Source: an uncultured Oscillospiraceae bacterium
GTDB taxonomy: Bacteria; Bacillota; Clostridia; Oscillospirales; Acutalibacteraceae
DNA length: 64,000 bases
Reading direction: 5' to 3'
Assembly (NCBI GenBank): GCA_958366985.1
Contig: CATXDC010000008.1
Coordinates: 39,026 to 103,025 of the forward strand
This document shows, piece after piece, positions 15,457-22,844 of the stretch (position 1 is its first letter; every line of letters begins with the position of its first letter). The translations under genes and the position numbers were made by a program. The notes under the pieces are model-generated. The model saw only the letters and a list, made by a program, of their open reading frames with translations. It was not told the DNA's origin and made no database searches.

Positions 15457-16806
15457 TCAGCTGTCTTTTATGTTGGTGATTATATCGGTGACAGTTGCTT
15501 TGAAGGTGGCATTTTTGCTCATTTTTTCCGCTACTTTTCTTTTATTATAAAGGACAGTAGAGTGATCCTTGCCTCCAAATTCAGCGCCCACAGCTTCCAG
15601 TGACATTCCGGTAATCTCAATTACAACATATATTGCAACCTGTCTTGCAGCAGATATATTTGCACTCTGCCTTTTTCCCCTTATCTCTTCCGGTGAGATA
15701 TTAAAGGTTCTTGCAACCTCGTTTATTATCTTTTCAACTGTTACGGGAATAGGCTGGGTATCGCTGAGGATATCCTTTATAGCTATCTGCGCCATTGAAA
15801 GTGAAGGTGCATGTCCCTCAATATCGTTATAGGCTTTGAGCTTCTTTACTGCTCCTTCAAGCTGACGAATGTTTTTCTTTATTTTCTCAGCGAGATACTG
15901 AATAACATCGTCGCTGATTTCAAAATTAAGGGAAGCGGCTTTTCTTCTGATAATCGCCATTCTTGTTTCAAGATCCGGCGGCTGAATGTCTGCAATAAGT
16001 CCCCATTCAAATCTTGTTTTAAGTCTCTCCTCAAGGGTCATTATCTCCTTGGGAGGACGGTCGGATGTAAGTACAATCTGTTTTCCGGCTTTGTTAAGAG
16101 TCTCAAAGGTATGGAAAAACTCCTCCTGAGTTCTGACCTTACCGGAAAGAAACTGGATATCGTCGATTAAGAGAATATCAGCGTTTCTGTATTTATTATG
16201 GAAAACTGATGTGAGCTTGTCCGTTGTAAGGAAAGAGATAAGCTCATTTGTAAAATCCTCACCGCTTGTGTAGATGATTTCGGCATTGGGATTATTTTCT
16301 TTAATTTCACAGCAAATTGCATTTAAAAGGTGGGTTTTTCCGAGACCGGAATTTCCGTATATGAAAAGCGGATTATAGGTTTTTCCGGGATTTTTTGCAA
16401 CTGACTGAGCTGCCGCATAGGCGAATTTATTTGAAGAGCCTACAACGAAAGTATCAAATGTATAGTCGCTCACTATTTTTTTACGGTATGCTGCCGGAAG
16501 CTCGTCCGAAGTTTTTACCATTGAATCTTCATGTTCAGTTTCATTTTTTACATTCTGGGCTTTTTTTACTGTAATTCTGAAATCTGTTGTAAAGCCTGTT
16601 GCACTTTCAAAAGCTTCCGCAAGGGTTTTTGAAAACTTGTTTTCTACAAGAGTTCTTGAAAATTCAGCATCTGCGGCAATTACAAATACTCCGTCTTCAA
16701 AATCCGTAAGCTCAAGAGGTTTTATCCAGGTATCAAAAGCTACCTCTGTCATTTTTCCTTTGCAGTGTTCGAGAACACGGGTCCAAATTTCCTGAAGGGA
16801 ATTCAT
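15457..16806 (-). CDS. dnaA: Chromosomal replication initiator DnaA
   Basis: 449 residues from the ATG at 16806 (AAGGAG, nine-base spacing). The N-terminal domain I begins MNSLQEIWTRVLEHC, the linker is short, and the AAA+ domain has Walker A GNSGLGKTH, Walker B ILLIDDIQF and the sensor/arginine residues. Domain IV carries the DnaA signature (GKDHSTVLYNKRKV) that reads DnaA boxes. An in-frame ATG at 16941 also has a good site (AGGAAG) and would add 45 residues unlike known DnaA sequence, so two start sites are possible. It is first in the origin cluster. The protein binds ATP and the boxes on both sides of its own gene. Confidence 0.97.
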   Translation of the reverse strand: MNSLQEIWTRVLEHCKGKMTEVAFDTWIKPLELTDFEDGVFVIAADAEFSRTLVENKFSKTLAEAFESATGFTTDFRITVKKAQNVKNETEHEDSMVKTSDELPAAYRKKIVSDYTFDTFVVGSSNKFAYAAAQSVAKNPGKTYNPLFIYGNSGLGKTHLLNAICCEIKENNPNAEIIYTSGEDFTNELISFLTTDKLTSVFHNKYRNADILLIDDIQFLSGKVRTQEEFFHTFETLNKAGKQIVLTSDRPPKEIMTLEERLKTRFEWGLIADIQPPDLETRMAIIRRKAASLNFEISDDVIQYLAEKIKKNIRQLEGAVKKLKAYNDIEGHAPSLSMAQIAIKDILSDTQPIPVTVEKIINEVARTFNISPEEIRGKRQSANISAARQVAIYVVIEITGMSLEAVGAEFGGKDHSTVLYNKRKVAEKMSKNATFKATVTDIITNIKDS

Positions 16807-16941
16807 TTCATCTTGCTCCTTAATCTCATCGGGTAATACCTTAACCGTCGTTTCAGTCCATGGAAACCGGTCTTTTCTGTCGAAATAATCAGGTCTATTT
16901 TCGCACAATACCCCATTTTCATTACCAAATAATTTTAACAT

Positions 16942-17243
16942 AATTTTTACTTCCTTTCAATGATGAGTTTAATAGCTTTCATATATAAGATGTAATAGGG
17001 GAAAAGTTGCACGTTTCAGTGCAACTCCTGCTCATGAAAAAATGTTAAAAACTATGTTGAAAATGTTTATAATTCATGTGGAGAACCTGTTGAAAGATGT
17101 TAAAAACCTGATGAAATGCATTTTAAACTCATATTTTTATGGATATGCACCAAAAAAATTACAAAAAAATATGGAAAACAACGATTTTTAAAACGTCGTT
17201 TTCCACAATTGTTTGAAAAAATTATTTACACTGAAACTAAGAT
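16942..17243. other. Upstream origin region with DnaA-box-like sites
   Basis: A 300-bp AT-rich gap upstream of dnaA. Box-like nonamers: TGTTGAAAA (17055-17063), TGTGGAGAA (17077-17085), TGTTGAAAG (17088-17096) and TTTTCCACA (17199-17207, one mismatch to TTATCCACA). A 12-bp imperfect inverted repeat (TGGAAAACAACG at 17172-17183 with 17194-17205) includes the last box. A perfect 7-bp hairpin GTTGCAC/GTGCAAC lies at 17006-17025. The dnaA promoter should be here but no clear -35/-10 pair stands out. Confidence 0.65.
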
Positions 17244-18263
17244 TTATTTTAAATTTTTAACGGAATTTCTTTCGATATATACGCAGGGAATAACAGTTTT
17301 ATATGGATGAGCCGAGCCCTTTCTCTGCTCATCCATAGACCTTACTGCGGCGTCTGCAATCTCCCTTTGAAGTACTCTCACAGAAGAAAGCGGAGGCATT
17401 GCATTTTGTGAAAGCATTGTATCGTTAAAGCTTATGAGGCTGATATCATCGGGGATAGAAAGTCCGGCCTGTGTAATTGCTTTAATAACTCCCTGAGCCA
17501 TGGCATCGGATGAAATAAAAATAGCTGTGGGATATTCATCGGAAGATTCAAGAAATTTACTTAACACCTCAAAGGAGCTTTTTGAATCCATTTCGGAATC
17601 CAAAACAAACTCTTCACGGTAAATTCCCTTTTCCATAAGGTTATTCCTGAAGTAATAAAGTCTTTCGTCGAGAATAAGATCGTGGGTTTCCTGCAATGTA
17701 AAATGGCTGCCGATGAATCCTATTTTTTTATGTCCGCCTTCTGTAAGACGATTCAGTGCCTGACGCACTCCGAGATGAAAATTCGGAACAGCGGCATAAT
17801 ATTTTTCATCGTCGGGAGTGGAATCAACAAATACGATGTTATCGGTGTATTTATGGAAGCTTTCGATTTCCTCTTTTGTAAAGCTGCCTATTGCAAAAAT
17901 TCCGTCAAGATCCTCCAAACCGTTCATTACAAACTGTCCCTGGGGATTTCTGAAAAGACTTGTGGTTTCTATATTTTTTGCAAAACAGGCTTCTTCAAGT
18001 GCGGTTTTCATGTAGAGATAATAGACGTCCTCCATTACCTGTTCCATTTCAAACATTTGGGCGATGCCCATTTTTAAATGTTCCTGTGTATTCTGATTTT
18101 TATTTTTCTGCTTTGAGCTTTTGTATCCCAGCTCCTTTGCAGCATCAAAGATTTTCTTTCTTGTCTGTTCCGCAACGCTTATTGTGTCATCCATATTGAG
18201 AACACGTGAAACAGCGGAAACAGAAACTCCTGTTTTTTCAGCAATATCCTTAAGAGTGGCCAA
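17244..18263 (-). CDS. LacI-family transcriptional regulator
   Basis: 339 residues from a TTG start with GGGAGG eight bases upstream. The N-terminal HTH reads TLKDIAEKTGVSVSAVSRVLN, followed by the hinge helix and a periplasmic-binding-protein-like sugar domain with the usual FIGS and IPDDISLISFND motifs. Such proteins repress sugar genes until a sugar binds. The nearest obvious sugar operon is the GH42/GPH one at 38-41 kb, far away; the two share the TTTACTTAA half-site in their upstream DNA. A tandem AAGTAAATT(T/A) repeat (18281-18300) in its own leader suggests self-control. The inducer is unknown. Confidence 0.93.
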   Translation of the reverse strand: MATLKDIAEKTGVSVSAVSRVLNMDDTISVAEQTRKKIFDAAKELGYKSSKQKNKNQNTQEHLKMGIAQMFEMEQVMEDVYYLYMKTALEEACFAKNIETTSLFRNPQGQFVMNGLEDLDGIFAIGSFTKEEIESFHKYTDNIVFVDSTPDDEKYYAAVPNFHLGVRQALNRLTEGGHKKIGFIGSHFTLQETHDLILDERLYYFRNNLMEKGIYREEFVLDSEMDSKSSFEVLSKFLESSDEYPTAIFISSDAMAQGVIKAITQAGLSIPDDISLISFNDTMLSQNAMPPLSSVRVLQREIADAAVRSMDEQRKGSAHPYKTVIPCVYIERNSVKNLK

Positions 18264-18328
18264 AGTTTATCCCTCCCGGGAAGTAAATTTAAGTAAATTA
18301 TATCTGTTTTTTTCACTAAAATCAAGCA

Positions 18329-18420
18329 GCAGGCTGAGCCTGCACCCAATTCGCAGCAAGCTGAGCTTGCAGACAATCCGCACACTAACTGACTGCAATA
18401 AACAACTATATATTCCTGCG
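18329..18420. repeat. 65-bp hairpin-arm repeat: one full and one truncated copy
   Basis: The truncated copy has arm GCAGGC-TGA-GCCTGC (18329-18343). The full 65-bp copy is 18356-18420, with arm GCAAGC-TGA-GCTTGC, then the shared CCGCACAC, CTGAC and AACAACTATA blocks and a CCTGCG end. This copy has the same length and layout as the two at 62.36-62.49 kb. Confidence 0.85.
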
Positions 18421-18488
18421 TCTAAAATAAACCTTCATCGCAGGCACTTATATTTCCCTAACGCTGTATTTTTGTGTGCGAAATGAAA

Positions 18489-18770
18489 GCGGACGTGTCC
18501 GCCGCACACGTCGGCAAGGGAAAATATATGGTAAATAGTATAGCGTTTACACTTAGCAGGTGATAATTTAAAACCCTCCAAACTGCCGTCGGTGGGTGTG
18601 TGGGAGAAAACTTACTTTGCGTTGATTAGTGCTCACTGTTTTGACAAGGCGGCGGATTTCCGCCGCAAATGCATTTTTGCTTGACTTTGCTTGCTATGGA
18701 CAAAAGTATGTGCCTGCCACGGCATGAGTGGCGAAACTTATTCGTTAATCAAAGTAAAAATTAATCAGCA
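18489..18770. repeat. Arm fragment GCGGAC-GT-GTCCGC followed by a composite intergenic repeat (copy 1)
   Basis: 18489-18502 is a palindromic arm of the first repeat family. It leads into an 85-bp element (18508-18592) bounded by CGTCGGCA and TGCCGTCGG with the core GGTAAATAGTATAGCGTTTACACTT and GCAGGTGATAA (shown in parts). A further 175 bp (TGGGAGAAAAC, GATTAGTGCTCACTG, GACAAAAGTATG, GGCATGAGTGGCGAAACTTA) matches the second copy at 37.64-37.88 kb. This copy has an extra hairpin (GCGGCGGATTTCCGCCGC) that copy 2 lacks. No open frame of note. Confidence 0.8.
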
Positions 18771-18833
18771 AAAATTCATTTAATGTGCCTTTATAATTTT
18801 TCTATGAGTTTAATTGACTTAAAAATAATATAT

Positions 18834-18875
18834 AAAAAAACTGCGTTTAAAGCTTCCTAAAACCTTAAACGCAGT
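18834..18875 (-). terminator. Terminator of the rhodanese lipoprotein gene
   Basis: ACTGCGTTTAA pairs with TTAAACGCAGT around a 14-base loop, followed on the minus strand by TTTTTTT, 40 bp beyond the stop codon at 18916. Confidence 0.9.
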
Positions 18876-18915
18876 AATATTGATATCTTTAACTTTACAG
18901 CAGCACTGTTTTTAA

Positions 18916-19326
18916 TTATTCTTCTACATCATAGTAAATCTCATAGGGCCATGAATTTATTCCGCCGAATTCATAAATACTTGTGTATCCCATATCAGCA
19001 AGCTGCTGAGCGACTTTTTTGCTTCGTCCTCCGCTGGAGCAGTAAATGAGTATTGTCTGATCCTTGTTGGGAAGCTTCTCAGCGGCTGTTTCTTCATTTA
19101 CTTCCTGGCTGGGGAAAAGTAAGGCTCCTTTAATATATCCGCCTTTAAATTCTTTTTCTGTTCTAACGTCAAGAATGATTATGTCCTCTTGCTCGTCCAT
19201 CATCTTTTTAGCTTCCTCATATGAAATCTGAGTGTAGCTGTGGGATTTTTCATTCCATGGCATTGTGCAGGCTGACAGCATGGAAATAAATACTGCTAAC
19301 ATTAAAATTAATGATAATTTTCTCAT
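18916..19326 (-). CDS. Rhodanese-like lipoprotein
   Basis: 136 residues. The signal peptide ends in a lipobox LSAC (Cys20), so the protein should sit on the outer face of the membrane. The single rhodanese domain (about 35-130) has LDVRTEKEF and the active-site loop YCSSGGRSKKVA, with the catalytic cysteine in CSSGGRS. Single-domain exported rhodaneses are thought to move sulfane sulfur or act in redox or stress handling; the substrate here is unknown. It stands alone with its own terminator, and its start has an AGGAGG-like site (TCAGGAGGAATG). Confidence 0.9.
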   Translation of the reverse strand: MRKLSLILMLAVFISMLSACTMPWNEKSHSYTQISYEEAKKMMDEQEDIIILDVRTEKEFKGGYIKGALLFPSQEVNEETAAEKLPNKDQTILIYCSSGGRSKKVAQQLADMGYTSIYEFGGINSWPYEIYYDVEE

Positions 19327-19601
19327 TTTTCATTCCTCCTGAAATTTATTGGTATCATAAACGAATAAGTGCCAAAAAACTATCTTTTTTTCATAGCTGT
19401 AATGATATTTTATATTTCGTTGAAATAATTCGGAAAAATTTTACATATTAAAGTTTAAAATAATACGATGAAAAAAACAATAGAAATTTAGTTTTTTTAA
19501 AAAATGAGAATCGAAATGTGGAAAATGGGCGAGTAAAATAGTATAATTATCTAATATTTCAAATAATTAGTTTATCTACAATAAATACGGGATGTGAAAA
19601 G

Positions 19602-20315
19602 TTGAGCAAAAAGTGGAATGGTTTTTCAGTGACCAAAAGGTATTTTGGATTAAGAAAATATTTTATTGTGGAGCCTGAAAAGAGGATAGAAAATAACTGC
19701 TGGATTTGGAGAACCGAATTTTTCGGAGCTTTCCCTTATGCGGATATTGATATGCTGAAAAAGGGATATGTGCTTGTGTATATTGATATGCACGATATGT
19801 ACGGAGCGCCGAAAGCGATAGCTTTAATGGAGAAATTTTATAATTTTGTAACTGCAAAGTATAATCTTAACAGAAGGACTGTTCTTTTCGGATTCAGCAG
19901 AGGCGGATTATACAGTATAAATTTTGCAGCTGCAAATCCGGATAAAATAGAAAGTCTTTATCTTGATGCACCGGTAGTTGATATAAACAGCTGGCCCTTT
20001 GGTTTAGGAAAAGGAAAGGGTTCAGAGGAAGACAGCGTAAAATGTGAGAAACTATATGGAGTTAAAAGAGGAGATCCTCAGATAAAAGAGGAAGCGAAAA
20101 GAAAAATAAAAATTCTTTCTGAAAATAAAATACCCATAATTCTTGTCAGCGGTGACAGTGACAGTGTTGTCCCATATGAAGAAAATGGCGCTATCATTGA
20201 AGAAAATTATGATAAGGATTTTATCAAAGTGATAATAAAGCCTGGCTGTGACCATCATCCTCACAGCATAGATCCACCTGACGAGATAACAAAATTTTTA
20301 ATCAGCAAACAGTAA
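19602..20315 (+). CDS. Alpha/beta-hydrolase, possible esterase
   Basis: 237 residues from a TTG start with a weak site (GGGATGTG); no signal peptide. The nucleophile elbow GFSRGG marks the fold; an Asp in VSGDSDSVVPYEENG and a His in CDHHPHS near the C-terminus complete a likely Ser-Asp-His triad. The layout (a cap of charged helices around VKRGDPQIKEE) resembles the small serine hydrolases found beside carbohydrate esterases. It is 14 bp before a SASA-type esterase gene, so both probably act on the same acylated sugar. Substrate not determined. Confidence 0.8.
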   Translation: MSKKWNGFSVTKRYFGLRKYFIVEPEKRIENNCWIWRTEFFGAFPYADIDMLKKGYVLVYIDMHDMYGAPKAIALMEKFYNFVTAKYNLNRRTVLFGFSRGGLYSINFAAANPDKIESLYLDAPVVDINSWPFGLGKGKGSEEDSVKCEKLYGVKRGDPQIKEEAKRKIKILSENKIPIILVSGDSDSVVPYEENGAIIEENYDKDFIKVIIKPGCDHHPHSIDPPDEITKFLISKQ

Positions 20316-20329
20316 AGGAGAACTTTTAA

Positions 20330-21109
20330 ATGATAAATATAAGAAACCTCAAATCAAAAGTATATAAGGATGCATATGACGTTGTGATTCTGGCGGGACA
20401 GTCAAATGCTGTCGGATACGGAAAAGGAGAAGTAGATTTTGAACCCGATGAAAGAATAAAAGAGCTTTTCAGAAATGAAAGATTCAATACAAAAAGAAAT
20501 CCGTCTTTGCCTCTGGGACAGTATGTTTTTAAAACTGCAGGATTAAGACCACATAAAATGAGCGGCTTTTATCTGTTTTTCGGAAAGCGATATGTAAAAG
20601 AGATGCTGCGTCCGGGAAGAAAGCTATTATTTGTCCGTGCTGCTGTAGGAGGCACCGGATTTTCAGACGGAGGCTGGGGCAGAAAAGATCATCTTTACTT
20701 AAATGCCGTAGATATGGCAAAGAGAATAAAGCTCGGAAATCCTGATAATAAAATAGTAGCGATTTTATGGCATCAGGGAGAAACGGATGTAATAAACTCC
20801 GTTACAAAGGAATATTATAAAGAAAATTTTTCTTCTCTCATAAGAGGAATACGCTTTGAACTCAATATGCCCTATGTTCCGTTTATAGCGGGAGATATGG
20901 TTGAAGAATGGTACACTCAGCAGGAAAATGCAGAGAATGTACGTGAGGCTGTAAAGGAAGTTATAAATGAAAATGACTACTGCGGTTTAGTATCCTCTCA
21001 CGGACTTTGCGGAAACGGCGGAGAAGATATAATACATTTTTCCGGAAAGTCAAATGAGATACTGGGAGAAAGATATTTTGAGGAATTTAAGAGGATAATA
21101 GAAAAATAA
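20330..21109 (+). CDS. SASA/GDSL-like carbohydrate acetylesterase
   Basis: 259 residues, no signal peptide. Motifs of the sialate O-acetylesterase (SASA) family are clear: the nucleophile in AGQSNAVGYGKG, RAAVGGTGFSDGG for the oxyanion hole, ILWHQGETD, and the C-terminal DIIHFSGKSNEILG with the catalytic His. Such enzymes remove O-acetyl groups from sialic acids or xylan-type sugars. It starts 14 bp after the alpha/beta-hydrolase gene. The lack of export suggests it acts on imported sugars. The exact substrate is not known. Confidence 0.85.
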   Translation: MINIRNLKSKVYKDAYDVVILAGQSNAVGYGKGEVDFEPDERIKELFRNERFNTKRNPSLPLGQYVFKTAGLRPHKMSGFYLFFGKRYVKEMLRPGRKLLFVRAAVGGTGFSDGGWGRKDHLYLNAVDMAKRIKLGNPDNKIVAILWHQGETDVINSVTKEYYKENFSSLIRGIRFELNMPYVPFIAGDMVEEWYTQQENAENVREAVKEVINENDYCGLVSSHGLCGNGGEDIIHFSGKSNEILGERYFEEFKRIIEK

Positions 21110-21140
21110 TTCGAAAAATGTAAAAATATTTTTTATGTTA

Positions 21141-21169
21141 TTAACATTCTCATATAATTATTATATAAT
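21141..21169 (+). promoter_or_regulatory. Promoter for the HTH/kinase gene pair
   Basis: TTAACA (21141-21146), 17-bp spacer, TATAAT (21164-21169), 47 bp before the ATG at 21216. Confidence 0.7.
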
Positions 21170-21215
21170 GGTAATTGATTTTTAATAATTATTTAATATA
21201 GAAATGAGGATGTAA

Positions 21216-21671
21216 ATGGTAAGAACGGATTTATCGGCTGAAAAATGCAGTAAAAATACTTCTGAGCTGATGAATGAGCTTACAAAAGAAGAAGCTTCAA
21301 TCGATGAGTATTTGGAAAACAACTCAGATATTATAAGCAATGCCGATATAAAAAGACATTGGCACAGTCTTATTGAAAAATCACAGCTCAGCAGTTTTGA
21401 TATAATAAACCGTTCCGAGTTTGCCTATGCGTATTATTATGAAGTTATAGGAGGTAAAAAAATACCTTCAAGGGATAAGGTTATAAGACTTATATTGGCT
21501 ATGCATTTAAGTTTGGAAGACTGTCAGAAAACTCTGAGAATATGCGGTTTATCTGAGCTTTATCCGAGATTCAGAAGAGACAGTATTATTATTTTTGCTG
21601 TAACTCATGGTCTTACCGTTTATGAGCTTAATGAATTACTTATTCTGCAAAAGGAAAATGAACTTAAATGA
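21216..21671 (+). CDS. XRE-like helix-turn-helix protein paired with a protein kinase
   Basis: 151 residues. The N-terminal 50 are charged and helical. The central part (KIPSRDKVIRLILAMHLSLED) and the following CGLSELYPRFRRDS and GLTVYELNELLIL give the helix pattern of a lambda-repressor-like domain family often found next to a soluble Ser/Thr kinase in gut Firmicutes. GAGGATG lies before the ATG. The stop overlaps the kinase ATG by four bases (ATGA), so the two are translated together; the HTH protein is the likely substrate or target regulator of the kinase. Its DNA target is unknown. Confidence 0.8.
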   Translation: MVRTDLSAEKCSKNTSELMNELTKEEASIDEYLENNSDIISNADIKRHWHSLIEKSQLSSFDIINRSEFAYAYYYEVIGGKKIPSRDKVIRLILAMHLSLEDCQKTLRICGLSELYPRFRRDSIIIFAVTHGLTVYELNELLILQKENELK

Positions 21672-22411
21672 ATAATACTATGATGACATACGTTGAAAAA
21701 AATTTATCTGAGAATTTTGATAATCTTGGTATTATCAAAGAGAACAGTGTAAATAAGATAGAGCTATATAGGCATAAGAAAACTCAAAAAAAGCTTGTTA
21801 AAATTGAATCTGAAAACAGAAATGAAAATGTTTTCAGAAAGTTAATCGGTACAAAAAGTGAGTATCTTCCTGAAATATATGATGTTTGTACGGCTGAGGA
21901 AAAAACAATAATTCTTGAGGAATATATTGACGGAACCAGTCTCAGTGATATTTCGGAGCATAATGGTATAAAAAAAGAAGAAGCCATAAAATATGCTGTA
22001 GATATCTGCGATGCTCTTTCTGTACTGCATAGTTTCAATATTGTTCATCGTGACGTAAAACCGGAAAATGTGATTATAAACAAGGATGGCAAAGCGGTAC
22101 TTATTGACCTTGGAATTTCACGGTTTGTAACAGGAGTAAAAAAGAAAGATACCAATAAACTCGGTACAGTAAACTATGCTGCACCGGAGCAGTTCGGAGT
22201 AGCTGAATCGACTTTTGCAACAGATGTATATGCAGTTGGAACACTTATAAATTTTCTTATTTTAGGAGTTTATCCCAGTGTAAAAATACCTAAAGGACTT
22301 TTAGGTATAATAGTAAAGAAATGTACATCTACTCAAATTTACAGCAGATATCAGAATATCAATAGGCTTAAAAGATATCTTAATTTCATTTTGAAACACA
22401 AACTATATTAG
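21668..22411 (+). CDS. Soluble eukaryotic-type Ser/Thr protein kinase
   Basis: 247 residues, close to a bare kinase domain. The ATP-lysine lies in KKLVKIE, the catalytic loop is HRDVKPENVI, the Mg loop is DLG rather than DFG, and the activation segment ends in YAAPEQFG. There is no membrane segment and no PASTA repeats, unlike PrkC-type kinases, so it is cytoplasmic. The glycine-rich loop is poor (FDNLGIIKENS). The gene overlaps the HTH gene by four bases and is followed by a terminator, making a two-gene unit. Confidence 0.88.
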   Translation: MNNTMMTYVEKNLSENFDNLGIIKENSVNKIELYRHKKTQKKLVKIESENRNENVFRKLIGTKSEYLPEIYDVCTAEEKTIILEEYIDGTSLSDISEHNGIKKEEAIKYAVDICDALSVLHSFNIVHRDVKPENVIINKDGKAVLIDLGISRFVTGVKKKDTNKLGTVNYAAPEQFGVAESTFATDVYAVGTLINFLILGVYPSVKIPKGLLGIIVKKCTSTQIYSRYQNINRLKRYLNFILKHKLY

Positions 22412-22451
22412 AAGAAAGCAATTTTTAAATTTTGCTTTCTTCTTATTTTTT
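22411..22451 (+). terminator. Terminator of the HTH/kinase unit
   Basis: GAAGAAAGCAA pairs with TTGCTTTCTTC, followed by TTATTTTTT. The stem starts at the end of the kinase stop codon. Confidence 0.9.
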
Positions 22452-22844
22452 AAAGAAAATTATGTTAATTGCTTAAAGTATGCCGTCAGCGTATTGACGC
22501 AAAAAAAACCTGTGATATTATAAAAATGGAATATATTCGAATTTAAATTCAATTTTAAGTCAATATGTTTTTATGACTCGCCTTTTATTAAAAGCTGCGT
22601 TTGTCTGTTCAAGATGATTTTAGAACATAATGCAGTTTTCTTTTCAGAAATGAAATCACCAATTCATTTTTGAATGTGTATTATGGGAGGGACTTGTCAG
22701 ACAGTTTTAGGAACCTGACAAATTTTTTACTTAATTCTCTATTAGCTTCAAAACAGTTCCAAAATAGCTGCTTTTGAAATATTGTGGGTCATAGAATAAA
22801 TCAGCCTGTTTGGTTTAACCAAACAGGCTGATGTTTTTATATAA
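22452..22844. other. Gene-free stretch with two terminator-like hairpins
   Basis: No credible open frame. A hairpin TTGTCAG (22694-22700) with CTGACAA (22715-22721) plus a T-run (22723-22728) would end a plus-strand transcript that starts within this gap. A near-perfect 33-bp palindrome (22800-22832, arms AATCAGCC-type) with T-run on the plus strand and a weak one on the minus strand probably ends both that transcript and the GH20 gene. A small RNA of about 200 nt is possible but unproven. Confidence 0.5.

Noticed and set aside
17244..18263. Possible link of the LacI regulator to dnaA control
   Set aside because: The LacI fold senses sugars and its gene has its own leader; nearness to the origin alone gives no support for a role in replication.
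18508..18770. Insertion sequence
   Set aside because: No transposase frame and no obvious target duplication; the element is better described as a non-autonomous repeat or structured RNA.
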